44,998 nucleotides of DNA from an uncultured Alphaproteobacteria bacterium (GCA_949493535.1 CASZWJ010000013.1:1-44998); one strand, 5' to 3'; shown: positions 22,742 through 30,440, numbered from the stretch's first letter. Translations and numbers: made by a program. The notes: generated by a model from the letters alone, not told the origin.

Positions 22742-24176
22742 TAGGCAAACCCGCCTTGCCTTTGATACGGGCGACAAAATCGGCTTGAGCGATAAGCTCC
22801 TGAAGTTTGCTTATGTCCATTTGTGGATAGGCTTCCGACAGGCGTTCTTCGAATTCAGCAAAAGAACTGCAGGAAGCGAGAATTTCCTCAATAGGCGCAA
22901 CCAGTGGCGTCATGACCCTTTCCCAGTCTCCGGACAATTCGTCATCGGCAGTGTCAGGGGCGGCTTCGGCAAACGCTGTGGCTACAGGCGGATATGCCGG
23001 CATTTCGCGCTTTTTCCATTCGCCGCCGTATTTTTCATTGATGTATTTTTCTGACGGTTCAAACCCCATATTATATATTTTAGTGTCTTGGTCGGCAGCT
23101 CTCATCAAGTCTTCAGGCTCTTCAACACGGTGTACTAATTTTGGCGGTGTAGCACCGGGAAAGTTAAACTCGACTAGCCATTTGATAACCTCGTTAAAAC
23201 TCTCGTCCAAGAGTTCGGTGTCAGACTTAACGATTAAATCTTTGACGTTTTCCTGAACTTCAGCCGTACCGACATAGGCACCGTTCTGGCTGGTTCCCTC
23301 TTGACCGAGAATCGCTTTGGCTATGATTTTATCCAGATAGCCGCAGAATTTTTCGAAATCCCCGCCGGAATTGCGAACTGCCTCGAGCAAATCAACCGTG
23401 GTACCGTCTTCAACGACAATGCTGGTTTCTTGAGAAATCGAGGCCAGCATTTGCAGCAGCTCGCGCTTTTCGTCATCAGTTGCGCCGGCACGGTAAGTGC
23501 CGCGGGCAGTCGGAACGGCAAACTTTTCAACAGCGACCGACCAGAATTTAAGGCCGTTACGTTTTAAATATACAGGCCAAAAGCAGACATGTGCCAGACC
23601 AAGCCCATACACCTCATCGTCATTGTCGCCGGAGTTCTTATAAACCCAGAACTTGCGCGCCGGCATAAGTTCCATATTGGAAAAGTCTTTTTTAAGGAAG
23701 AGCTCGCCGGTATATTTGAACTCGAATCGCTCCGGCTTTTTGACGTTTATGGCAGCAATGACAATCCGGTTGTCTTTAATTTTATAAAGGATTTCGGCGA
23801 CAGAATAACCGAACCAATTACCGTACAGCATTTTTTTATATTTGTCTTTGAAACCGATATTTTTCAGGTTTTCTTCAATAAATGCGGCGATTTCAACGTC
23901 TTTTTTGTCTTCGGTGGCGGGGATGATTTCCCAGGGCGCGGCAACGGCAGCGGCAACGCGTTGTTCAATAAAGCAGGCTTTGACCTGCTCATCATACAGC
24001 AAATTGCGATAGGTCTTAAGATTACCGCCGCGTTCGAGCAGAATCTTGTCCAGCGGGCGCACGACATCGGCCAAAAGCATACGGCTTTTAAAATATTCCT
24101 GCGCGCTTGCCAGTTCGGTGCTAACCGGCGGCTGTGCGGTCTGTTTGTTTTCACGGTTGTTTTTAGACTTTTTCAT
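22734..24176 (-). CDS. portal protein (Mu gp29, DUF935)
   Basis: 480 residues from the ATG at 24176; a TTG two codons earlier is also possible. The DUF935 pattern is clear: DKILLERGGNLKTYRNLLYD, KACFIEQRVAAAVAAPWEII, WFGYSVAEILYKIKDNR, KFAVPTARGTYRAGATDDEK and the later GTSQNGAYVGTAEVQENVKD. It forms the dodecameric ring for DNA entry and tail attachment. Flanked by terminase upstream and gpF downstream as in Mu. Its first codons contain the recurrent AGTCTAAAAA motif. Confidence 0.93.
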   Translation of the reverse strand: MKKSKNNRENKQTAQPPVSTELASAQEYFKSRMLLADVVRPLDKILLERGGNLKTYRNLLYDEQVKACFIEQRVAAAVAAPWEIIPATEDKKDVEIAAFIEENLKNIGFKDKYKKMLYGNWFGYSVAEILYKIKDNRIVIAAINVKKPERFEFKYTGELFLKKDFSNMELMPARKFWVYKNSGDNDDEVYGLGLAHVCFWPVYLKRNGLKFWSVAVEKFAVPTARGTYRAGATDDEKRELLQMLASISQETSIVVEDGTTVDLLEAVRNSGGDFEKFCGYLDKIIAKAILGQEGTSQNGAYVGTAEVQENVKDLIVKSDTELLDESFNEVIKWLVEFNFPGATPPKLVHRVEEPEDLMRAADQDTKIYNMGFEPSEKYINEKYGGEWKKREMPAYPPVATAFAEAAPDTADDELSGDWERVMTPLVAPIEEILASCSSFAEFEERLSEAYPQMDISKLQELIAQADFVARIKGKAGLPND

Positions 24177-24178
24177 TC

Positions 24179-25888
24179 TCAAATCCCACTATAAGCTGTT
24201 ATTCTTTTAAAGACATTGTGCAGAACTGACCTGTTTTTCTCTCCCAGAGTACTTGCAGTTGACATCCGTCCTGTGCTGGAGCCGGCATATTTAATGCAAT
24301 TTGACCAGAGGATTTCCAGACAATCAACACCGTCATCATGGTCAACCACCGGCCAATGCCGCATTTGTTGGATAAGCACCGTTAATATGGATAAGAAGCG
24401 GATTGAACCGTCGGCGACATGCGGCTGCAGCGTTTGAATACGCAGGTCTTTGTCGACATTCTGGCTTATGCCGATACAATTCAGCTGCACGCCGGCCTTT
24501 TTGCCGCGTTTAATCGCCTCAGTTCTTAAAAACTCTTGATACTGGACGGTTTCAACAAACCAGAAAACGCAGTTATACTTCTTTTGATAATAAATCATGT
24601 CGTTGATAATCTTGTCGGGCAGCCGTTTCTTAATAGCAGCCTCCTGCAGATATAGCACACCGATATTGCGATCATAAAAGCCGACCAGAATTGCGGACGG
24701 GTCGCGGCGGCGGCCGAATTTGCCAAGCGAGGGGTCAACCGCACCGAAAGCCGGCAACTGCTTAGCCAGAACGTTCCAATAAGTAAAATCGGTGAATGTC
24801 GCCGCATCTCCGGAAAGCGGGTCGTTTTGATATTCGGCGTCAAAGGCCGCTGTGCCGACTTCAACCTTGATTTTCATTAAGGTCAAAAGGTCGCGTTTGT
24901 CCGGCCAGCTTAAGACTGCGCCTTTGTCCATAGCTGCTTTATGTGCCGAGTAAAATTTGTCAGCCTTTTCTTCCGGCGTTTCTTTTTCTTCGGCATCTGG
25001 CTTATTTGTTAATATTTCCTGCCATTCCTGCCAAAGCTGCTGATTTTCCGGCGGTAACATAATGGCACGGAAGATTACGCTGCGCCACAACGGATTATTA
25101 AGCGTACGGTTCAAAACTGAATCATAGTGCAGAATTGTCCCAATGTAAAAGACGTCAAGTTTTGCCCCGGCTTCGCCAAGGTTTTTAATAGCTTTGTTGA
25201 GCCAGCTCTCCAGATTGTCGCGGTTGGTGGGGTTCTTAACCGCCTCATCGTTTTCCATGTCATCCAGAATAACCATGTCTGGACGATAGGCGCCGTGTTT
25301 TAAACCGCGCACGCCTTGACGGGCACCGCGGGCATGGACTTTAATATTATTCTTAGAAACAAAAATGCCGACTTTCCACGTTGTCGTGCGGCCAAAGGCC
25401 TCTGGGAAATCACTTTTGAGCCGCTGGTTGAATTCAAGCTCAACCTTAATTGATTCAATAATAACAGAAGCGTTTTCAAAAATATCCTGAATAAACAAGA
25501 TATAGTGTTTTTTGCCGTAAACAATACAATATATAAGGCCAATCATTAAATAAGTCGTCTTGGCTTCGCCGCGCGGGGCGGCGATAGCCTGGGAAATACT
25601 TTTTGATGAGCGAAGAAGCGGCAGAAACTCGCGGAAAAACCATTTATGAAACAATGACGGCTCAACCGGGCGCAGTTTGCCGGTTTTCTCGTCAACCTTG
25701 GGGCGGATATAGTGCGGAAAATATGTCCGGGCGAAAAATTCAAAATCATTTTCAGCCCGCGCCCGGCGTTCTTTAGACGCAGCGGGTGAGGCATCAAAGC
25801 CCTCGGCGATATTGTCAAGCTGCTGTTTGAGCTGCCCGGCAATATCGGCAAGGCTTTTCATAAATTCCGATTTTGAGACCTTAACCAT
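24179..25888 (-). CDS. terminase large subunit (Mu gp28)
   Basis: 569 residues. The ATPase half shows Walker A PRGEAKTT (105-112) and Walker B MVILDDMEND with the acidic pair at about 209-210. The nuclease half begins with FGAVDPSLGKFGRRRDPSAI, holding a metal-binding Asp. It drives DNA into the prohead and cuts; in Mu-like phages it packages host DNA joined to phage ends. Start ATGGTTAA overlaps the stop of the small terminase gene. Confidence 0.94.
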   Translation of the reverse strand: MVKVSKSEFMKSLADIAGQLKQQLDNIAEGFDASPAASKERRARAENDFEFFARTYFPHYIRPKVDEKTGKLRPVEPSLFHKWFFREFLPLLRSSKSISQAIAAPRGEAKTTYLMIGLIYCIVYGKKHYILFIQDIFENASVIIESIKVELEFNQRLKSDFPEAFGRTTTWKVGIFVSKNNIKVHARGARQGVRGLKHGAYRPDMVILDDMENDEAVKNPTNRDNLESWLNKAIKNLGEAGAKLDVFYIGTILHYDSVLNRTLNNPLWRSVIFRAIMLPPENQQLWQEWQEILTNKPDAEEKETPEEKADKFYSAHKAAMDKGAVLSWPDKRDLLTLMKIKVEVGTAAFDAEYQNDPLSGDAATFTDFTYWNVLAKQLPAFGAVDPSLGKFGRRRDPSAILVGFYDRNIGVLYLQEAAIKKRLPDKIINDMIYYQKKYNCVFWFVETVQYQEFLRTEAIKRGKKAGVQLNCIGISQNVDKDLRIQTLQPHVADGSIRFLSILTVLIQQMRHWPVVDHDDGVDCLEILWSNCIKYAGSSTGRMSTASTLGEKNRSVLHNVFKRITAYSGI

Positions 25889-26387
25889 AGTGTTTTGTCA
25901 GCTCCTCGCCGAACGGCTCCAGAATTTCGATAAAGGCTGCAGCATGATGCGGAAAGTTATCCCGGACAAAGTCGCCCAGCAGTTGGATGACATCGGTTGC
26001 AATCGACAGCTTGGACAATTCAGGGCTTGCCATGCCTGCCGATTTCATCGTCTTAGCAAAGGCATCGGCCAGCGAAGCCAAGGCATCAACCTTTTCTTTG
26101 GCGGTTAAGAGGCATTCTTTAGATTTTAAATTATCCATAATCGACTGGTGAAAAACGACATAATCGTTAATCATAGTCTTAATGAGGTCATCCCGGCCGC
26201 CGGAAGCGATAGATGCGGCAGCTTTCAACTTATCCCAATCATCACCATTTTCCAAAGCCTCAGCTTTCCAACGGCGAGCCGTGGCAATGTTTTTAACACC
26301 GGCAATTTTAGCCGCTTGTGTTAAGGGCAACAGCTTAAAAATATAATTTTTGCGGACTTCGTTACGCGCTCGGGTTCCGTAAGCCAT
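25881..26387 (-). CDS. terminase small subunit (Mu gp27-like, DUF1804)
   Basis: 168 residues. The N-terminal helix-turn-helix region (FKLLPLTQAAKIAGVKNIAT, ARRWKAEALENGDDWDKLKA) and helical remainder match the DUF1804 small terminase family. It would recognise the phage end (pac) for packaging. CGGAGGCTGTT precedes the ATG, and the stop overlaps the large terminase start. Confidence 0.85.
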   Translation of the reverse strand: MAYGTRARNEVRKNYIFKLLPLTQAAKIAGVKNIATARRWKAEALENGDDWDKLKAAASIASGGRDDLIKTMINDYVVFHQSIMDNLKSKECLLTAKEKVDALASLADAFAKTMKSAGMASPELSKLSIATDVIQLLGDFVRDNFPHHAAAFIEILEPFGEELTKHYG

Positions 26388-26399
26388 AACAGCCTCCGT

Positions 26400-26612
26400 T
26401 TATTTGAATTGTGACACGATCAGACTGATAGCGGCACTAAATACGCCACTGCAGACGACAGAGTTGCGGGTCGTTTTTTTCAAAATGTCGTCTTGTTTTT
26501 GCTCCATGCGTTCAAGACGTCTGTCCAAACTGTTAAAACGTTTATCGAGCCCCATCAGCATACCTCGGACCTCGCCTAAATCTTTGTATAATTTTTCGTT
26601 ACCGGTTGGCAT
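26400..26612 (-). CDS. XhlA-like small coiled-coil membrane protein
   Basis: 70 residues. A charged coiled coil (MLMGLDKRFNSLDRRLERME, QKQDDILKKTTR) is followed by one C-terminal membrane segment (VVCSGVFSAAISLIVSQF). This is the architecture of the haemolysin XhlA family, which helps lysis in some phages. It lies two genes after the endolysin gene, supporting a lysis role. No other holin is obvious in this operon, so it may work as or with a holin. Confidence 0.6.
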   Translation of the reverse strand: MPTGNEKLYKDLGEVRGMLMGLDKRFNSLDRRLERMEQKQDDILKKTTRNSVVCSGVFSAAISLIVSQFK

Positions 26613-26814
26613 TTTTTTCCCTTTCTTCCTGACAATCTAAACAAAGACGGCAGCCGGGGACAGCCTTCTGCCGCGCGGGTGGAATTATCTCGCCACAAAT
26701 AGCACAGACCGGGCTGGAGCTTCCGACCCGGTTTATTTTCTGGCGAAAATTGGAGATTTGCTGGTTAAGAGCATTTTCAATCTCTATATCTGCGATGTCT
26801 GCAATATCACTCAT
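26599..26814 (-). CDS. TraR/DksA-type zinc-finger protein
   Basis: 71 residues from the ATG at 26814, overlapping the endolysin stop as ATGA. A helical acidic N-terminus (MSDIADIADIEIENALNQQI) leads to a four-cysteine zinc finger CAIC...CRLC-LDC with the typical EIIPPARQKAVPGC spacing of TraR/DksA. Short phage TraR-like proteins bind RNA polymerase in its secondary channel and alter promoter choice. Mu-like phages often carry one between lysis and terminase genes. Confidence 0.88.
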   Translation of the reverse strand: MSDIADIADIEIENALNQQISNFRQKINRVGSSSPVCAICGEIIPPARQKAVPGCRLCLDCQEEREKNANR

Positions 26815-27338
26815 GAATAAGCCCTTTTCTTTAACCAGCCATTTAAGAACTTTTTGTTTTGAGGTTTCTTTTCCGCTAATAGGCGGTAGAACCCGGCAAG
26901 TTCGGAGCGATAGGCGCAGAGAATGGCGAATTGCCATTCCGGATTGCCGCCATGATTAAGCGCATTAAGCGTTTGCTCTCCGATGTGTCCGTCTTCAACT
27001 AGCTTAAACCCCACGCAATTAAGTGCCCGTTGCAGGCAAATATGGGCTTGCTGAGCTCCCATGTTTATGGCCGCATCAAATATTTTGACCGCCAAATCTT
27101 CAATCGTGATGCGGTCATAACCGTAACGCAGCCAAAACTCGTTAAAATAAAAGTCTTCAGCATCTTTAATCGTTAGGTTTTTAATCGCATCAATTGTAGC
27201 TTCTGGATGCTTTTCCCGGTAGGTTTTAAGAGTAATGCCATATTTTGTGGCACCGCCTGAATCAGCCGGATCATTGACGAAGCCGCCCTCATGCGCCAGC
27301 GAATTATTAAAAGCTTTGCTAAAAACTGTTTTATCCAT
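26811..27338 (-). CDS. endolysin, GH108 N-acetylmuramidase
   Basis: 175 residues from the ATG at 27338. The GH108 signature FNNSLAHEGGFVNDPADSGG followed by ATKYGITLKTYREKHP is plain, with the catalytic Glu at about 17. The C-terminal half (FDAAINMGAQQAHICLQRAL and YRSELAGFYRLLAEKK) is the family's peptidoglycan-binding 3 region. It cuts the glycan chain of the cell wall. Weak ribosome site AAGG lies inside a perfect inverted repeat (27346-27395). A longer form from an ATG at 27383, inside the loop, is also possible. Confidence 0.9.
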   Translation of the reverse strand: MDKTVFSKAFNNSLAHEGGFVNDPADSGGATKYGITLKTYREKHPEATIDAIKNLTIKDAEDFYFNEFWLRYGYDRITIEDLAVKIFDAAINMGAQQAHICLQRALNCVGFKLVEDGHIGEQTLNALNHGGNPEWQFAILCAYRSELAGFYRLLAEKKPQNKKFLNGWLKKRAYS

Positions 27339-27345
27339 ACAAAAA

Positions 27346-27395
27346 AACCTTATAAGCGTTGAACAAAATATAAATTTATCCATGCTTATAAGGTT
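27346..27395 (-). promoter_or_regulatory. inverted repeat over endolysin ribosome-binding site
   Basis: AACCTTATAAGC (27346-27357) and GCTTATAAGGTT (27384-27395) are perfect 12-bp arms with a 26-bp loop. On the minus strand the second arm holds the only Shine-Dalgarno-like AAGG and is followed directly by a run of T. The RNA hairpin could hide the ribosome site or act as an attenuator. As DNA it could be an operator. Confidence 0.65.
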
Positions 27396-27416
27396 AGGAT
27401 GATTATCGCTAAATCT

Positions 27417-27442
27417 TAATGGGAATTGTTCGTATAAAATAT
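27417..27442 (-). promoter_or_regulatory. candidate late promoter/activator box (Plys-like)
   Basis: Same 26-bp sequence as at 21080-21105, one mismatch, about 80 bp upstream of the endolysin start. Probably bound by the Mor/C-family protein. Confidence 0.65.
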
Positions 27443-27562
27443 GCGTTTTCAATGCGTTATTTATTTAAAATCATAAAAAAGATAAAAAAACAAGAGTTTT
27501 TATTTACATGAAGGCGAATAAATGTTTGAATAATAAAAATTGATTTTTTAAAAGGGCAAAGC

Positions 27563-27712
27563 ATGAAAAGTAATTCTCAAGAGGTTTCGGCAAAAGAAAA
27601 AATATTAAATTTCTTAATAAAGCTGCCGCAGTACGTGGGGGCAATTATTAAGTTTCTATTCTTTCTAGCGGTATTTATCGGGGCTTTATTTTTACTTAAG
27701 CAATGCAGTTAA
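27563..27712 (+). CDS. 49-aa single-pass membrane protein
   Basis: Opens with ATG after AAGGG (7 nt spacing) and ends at a strong terminator. A charged N-terminal helix (MKSNSQEVSAKEKILNFLIK) precedes one membrane segment (FLFFLAVFIGALFLLK) and a short tail ending CS. It is one of only three plus-strand genes in the prophage (with the repressor and the right-end gene), so it may be expressed independently of the lytic programme, for example in the lysogen, or as a lysis accessory. TTTACA (27503) and TTGAAT (27526), 17 bp apart, form a possible promoter. No family recognised. Confidence 0.65.
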   Translation: MKSNSQEVSAKEKILNFLIKLPQYVGAIIKFLFFLAVFIGALFLLKQCS

Positions 27713-27745
27713 AAAATAACCGGGGTTTATTCCCCGGTTATTTTT
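27711..27745. terminator. strong bidirectional terminator
   Basis: ATAACCGGGG (27716-27725) pairs with CCCCGGTTAT (27732-27741), loop TTTATT, with A and T runs on the two sides. It ends both the 49-aa plus-strand gene and the leftward early/middle operon (stop at 27727), separating it from the late operon. Confidence 0.92.
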
Positions 27746-28047
27746 AGACTTTCTTTTAATCTGTGAGGCGGAAATTTCTTTTTGAGGCGTTTTATATATT
27801 TTCTTCTTATTTTATTAAGAATTGCCTTTTCTTTATTGGAAATCCTGAAAATTTCTTCTAACTTTGTACCAGTTTCAGGAGTAATACTAAATTTTAAAGA
27901 ATATGTTTTTTCATGAATATAGAAAATCGGTGTATGATTGTCCTGATTTAGATTACTTTCGTTAAATTTCACGGAGCATACACTAGTTTTTTTCCCTTTA
28001 TCACTCATTAAAACAACATCATTAACATTAAATCCCTCTTCACCCAT
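27727..28047 (-). CDS. unknown phage protein at end of early/middle operon
   Basis: 106 residues from the ATG at 28047 (AAGGAGAATAAA upstream). Acidic start (MGEEGFNVNDVVLMSDKGKK), a beta-like centre (HTPIFYIHEKTYSLKFSITP) and a strongly basic C-terminus (KIRRKYIKRLKKKFPPHRLK) that could bind nucleic acid. I do not recognise it. Its last codons form part of the terminator stem. Confidence 0.55.
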   Translation of the reverse strand: MGEEGFNVNDVVLMSDKGKKTSVCSVKFNESNLNQDNHTPIFYIHEKTYSLKFSITPETGTKLEEIFRISNKEKAILNKIRRKYIKRLKKKFPPHRLKESLKITGE

Positions 28048-28048
28048 T

Positions 28049-28408
28049 TTATTCTCCTTTTTTTTCCAAAACCGCGCGGGCTTTTTCGCCATTGTCATCC
28101 ATTATGGCTGGTGGCAGCCATTGGCTATGACAATGCGGCGTTCGATATTCCTGTTCTTTATAATTTTCTGTATCAGCATAGAATTTCAGAACATCTTCAT
28201 AATCTTTCAGCCGTTCTTGAAATAAATCGAAACGGCTTAAATATGCCCACGAATTGCAAAAATCTTTCAGCAATAACTTGTTTGGATGATTAGCTACATC
28301 ATTAAAAATAACAAATTCGCCATCAAAAAGCCCGACAAAACCATTTTGTCCCATTATGACTTCGTTCTTTTTGGGATTTTCTGTATTGTTGTGCCAAAAA
28401 TTAGACAT
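28049..28408 (-). CDS. unknown phage protein
   Basis: 119 residues from the ATG at 28408 (AAGGA upstream). Soluble and rich in aromatic and acidic residues (FWHNNTENPKKNEVIMGQNG, LLLKDFCNSWAYLSRFDLFQ). It has a HCHSQW segment near the C-terminus, which could bind metal, but no fold is recognised. Lies directly after the C5 methylase and directly before another unknown gene, so it may belong to an accessory set that varies between related phages. Confidence 0.55.
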   Translation of the reverse strand: MSNFWHNNTENPKKNEVIMGQNGFVGLFDGEFVIFNDVANHPNKLLLKDFCNSWAYLSRFDLFQERLKDYEDVLKFYADTENYKEQEYRTPHCHSQWLPPAIMDDNGEKARAVLEKKGE

Positions 28409-28457
28409 TTTTTTATCCTTAGAAAAAGCGGCGGCCGCAATGACCGCCGCCGTTTGG

Positions 28458-29075
28458 TTAGTTGTTAAAAAAGTTATCAAAAATATATTTTCCTACTTCC
28501 GGTGCAACGCAGTTCCTTAAAATCTGGGCTTTATTGCGGATTTGATAAGGACTTAAGTCAATTCCTATCCGGTTTTGATGCTGGGCAATATTTGCTTTTC
28601 TGATATTATCCGGGGCAAAATTTGCTTTAGGCACAATACGGTTAGACCAAAAGTAGTGTCTCTGCAGCTGAAAGGTTGGGGCAATCAGCGGTTGATAATA
28701 GGGAATAACGTTCTCGACCACCCAATCACACCGGGCATAGTGTTTTAAGAAAATTATTTCCTGCCATAACATTAAGTCGGGATAAAGCGGGGCAAATCTT
28801 ATGCGCTTTCCGCGGAATCCGAAACAGTATCTTATTCTCGAATGGCTCTGACAAGGCGGTGATGCCCAGATAAAGTCAAAGTCCTGATAATGATTAAGCA
28901 AATATTCGTGCGCATCGCCGATAATTACTTCATCATTGGGATAGAGTTGTTTATATATTTCTGCAATCTTAGGGTTAAGTTCAACTGCTGTTATTTCGAC
29001 CGGCTGGCCGTTAATCATTGTCGGCCAGTCTTTTCTATTGCCGCCAATTCCGGCAAACAGATTTAATATTTTGAT
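28458..29075 (-). CDS. small C5-cytosine DNA methyltransferase with ATC start codon
   Basis: 205 residues when read from ATC at 29073-29075. Motif I (LNLFAGIGGNRKDW) lies upstream of the first ATG (29018) but in frame. The expected family start, M-KILNLFAGIGGN, aligns with ATC AAA ATA TTA AAT. AGGA lies 7 nt before the ATC, and an in-frame TGA lies six codons before it. Other motifs are PPC (about 73-75, catalytic Cys) and ENV (about 121-123). The protein lacks a large target-recognition domain, as in other small phage enzymes of this kind. A start at 29018 would lose the AdoMet-binding motif. Either a non-AUG start or a start-codon mutation. Confidence 0.82.
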   Translation of the reverse strand: MKILNLFAGIGGNRKDWPTMINGQPVEITAVELNPKIAEIYKQLYPNDEVIIGDAHEYLLNHYQDFDFIWASPPCQSHSRIRYCFGFRGKRIRFAPLYPDLMLWQEIIFLKHYARCDWVVENVIPYYQPLIAPTFQLQRHYFWSNRIVPKANFAPDNIRKANIAQHQNRIGIDLSPYQIRNKAQILRNCVAPEVGKYIFDNFFNN

Positions 29076-29488
29076 TGTTTTTTCCTTTCATCATTAAATA
29101 AGTTCAGTTGATTTTCTTCAGCTTTCTGCCGTTCCCGCTCTTTTTTTAACGTTGCTTGAACCCAGCGGTATGTGCAGTTTGCTGATTTATGAATATCGCA
29201 GATGCGCATATTTTTAGACCTCATGTCTAATATTATACGTCTGCGCTCGGCTGCCCGATTGGTTAAAGACAACGGCACATCAATTTGATTGCCGCCGAAG
29301 TTTTCAATCAGGACTTCGAGCTCTTCGGTGCTGAATGCCTGACGCAGCTCGTGCTTTTCGTGCGGCATTTTGCTGGGGATATATATCCGGCCGCCGCGAA
29401 ACTTCTCTACGAGTTTCTGCGCGAAAGCAATTGAGGTAACGTCAACAACCTCTTTCAAAAAAATTACTCTTAGGCTTTCATTCAGCAT
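29063..29488 (-). CDS. Mor/C-family transcription activator
   Basis: 141 residues. The Mor/C features are the dimerisation segment KLVEKFRGGRIYIPSKMPHE and a C-terminal helix-turn-helix (RRRIILDMRSKNMRICDIHK, then RWVQATLKKERER). In Mu, Mor turns on the middle promoter and C the late promoters. Only one such gene is visible, so it may do both. The candidate late boxes at 21080 and 27417 are likely targets. Its end overlaps the start of the C5 methylase. AAAGGAAAGTTTA precedes the ATG. Confidence 0.85.
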   Translation of the reverse strand: MLNESLRVIFLKEVVDVTSIAFAQKLVEKFRGGRIYIPSKMPHEKHELRQAFSTEELEVLIENFGGNQIDVPLSLTNRAAERRRIILDMRSKNMRICDIHKSANCTYRWVQATLKKERERQKAEENQLNLFNDERKKQSKY

Positions 29489-29499
29489 TAAACTTTCCT

Positions 29500-29934
29500 T
29501 TACCTGGCTATCATTTGTTTTAATATTTCAATAATTTTCTGAGCTTGAACTTCATCAAGCCATTTAACATGATCAACGCCGGTATATTTGCGGACGAAAA
29601 CGTCCAATGCGGTTTTGTCTTTACTTTTAATTTTTCCAGAACGTTGCAGAACACCCCACAAGGCATATATTTTGCTAATTGAGGGCTTATTGGGCTTTTC
29701 ATAGGATTTGCGTTCTTTGCGGGTTTTATCTCCAGCTTTGCGCGGTTTTTCGTCTTTCCAGCCCTTTTCTTTAAGTTTTTCAATTACCTTTTCCAGCTGC
29801 TTATCCGTGCATTTGGCGGAACTATCTTTTCCGACAGCCTGCTGGATAATGCTGCGATAGGTATCATCGTCCAAACCCAGCTGGTTTTTAGCAAGGTGAA
29901 TTTTGGCAATCATAATATTACGCAGCGGTTTCAT
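29500..29934 (-). CDS. GemA/Mu gp16 family regulator (DUF1018)
   Basis: 144 residues from the ATG at 29934 (GGAG 7 nt upstream). The N-terminal IAKIHLAKNQLGLDDDTYRS and the C-terminal DVFVRKYTGVDHVKWLDEVQ blocks are those of the gp16/GemA family. GemA of Mu affects host gene expression and DNA supercoiling/replication. The centre is basic (KPRKAGDKTRKERKSYEKPN). It precedes the Mor/C gene as in Mu. Confidence 0.88.
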   Translation of the reverse strand: MKPLRNIMIAKIHLAKNQLGLDDDTYRSIIQQAVGKDSSAKCTDKQLEKVIEKLKEKGWKDEKPRKAGDKTRKERKSYEKPNKPSISKIYALWGVLQRSGKIKSKDKTALDVFVRKYTGVDHVKWLDEVQAQKIIEILKQMIAR

Positions 29935-30250
29935 TGAACTTCTCCGAGATGCCGGTGCTCCAAAATTCCGGCGGTAAAACTTCGCCGGCAAAAACTCGTT
30001 CTGCCGGAATAACCTTTATTAAAATTTCTAGGGCTTCAGTTTCATTTTCCAAATTGCGAATCCCGAATCTTGCAAAAACTCCGTCATAAAAAGGCTCATT
30101 CGGCCCGGTAAGATGCAATTTTTTATCTTGCCAAGCATAGGGGACACCGTCCGGAAAATCGGCAACTGCGATAAACCGGTCGCCAAGAAGCTTTTTAAAT
30201 TCTGCAACTTTTTCCTGCGTTATAAAGCCGATAATACTTGCGTTTGTCAT
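29918..30250 (-). CDS. unknown early phage protein
   Basis: 110 residues, soluble and mixed alpha/beta (FKKLLGDRFIAVADFPDGVP, FARFGIRNLENETEALEILI). No motif recognised. AAAGGATTATAAA precedes the ATG, and the 3' end overlaps GemA by 17 bp, so it is translated in the early operon. A hairpin (CGGCAG with CTGCCG, about 30281-30303) lies 30 bp upstream of the start. Confidence 0.6.
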   Translation of the reverse strand: MTNASIIGFITQEKVAEFKKLLGDRFIAVADFPDGVPYAWQDKKLHLTGPNEPFYDGVFARFGIRNLENETEALEILIKVIPAERVFAGEVLPPEFWSTGISEKFNETAA

Positions 30251-30294
30251 TTTATAATCCTTTCAACCTGACATCATCAGCGGCAGGTGGTTAA

Positions 30295-30390
30295 TCACTG
30301 CCGGACGACGGATAAAAACACCGCCGTTTCGTCTCGCGCGCTTATATTTCTGTTACATGGCTGCCTCCCGGGTTGTGTTGCATTTGTCAA
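30295..30390 (-). CDS. 31-aa TTG-start ORF with phage Icd-like leader motif
   Basis: The frame starts at TTG (30390) and reads MTNATQPGRQPCNRNISARD then ETAVFLSVVRQ. The pattern QPCNR..ARDETAVFLSVVR recalls short ORFs in the leaders of P1/P4-type ant/icd regions, which are controlled by small antisense (c4) RNA. The link is from memory of the pattern and is tentative. The TTG is only weakly preceded by AGG. It occupies the only sizeable gap in the early operon (30251-30440). Confidence 0.35.
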   Translation of the reverse strand: MTNATQPGRQPCNRNISARDETAVFLSVVRQ

Positions 30391-30440
30391 ATTCGCCTAT
30401 ATGTATGTGTTTACCTTGTTTATTTGGAGTTTTGGCGAAG

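Noticed and set aside
28458..29018. C5 methylase starting at the first ATG (29018)
   Set aside because: This would remove the AdoMet-binding FAGIGG motif, which is in frame just upstream and well preceded by a ribosome site.
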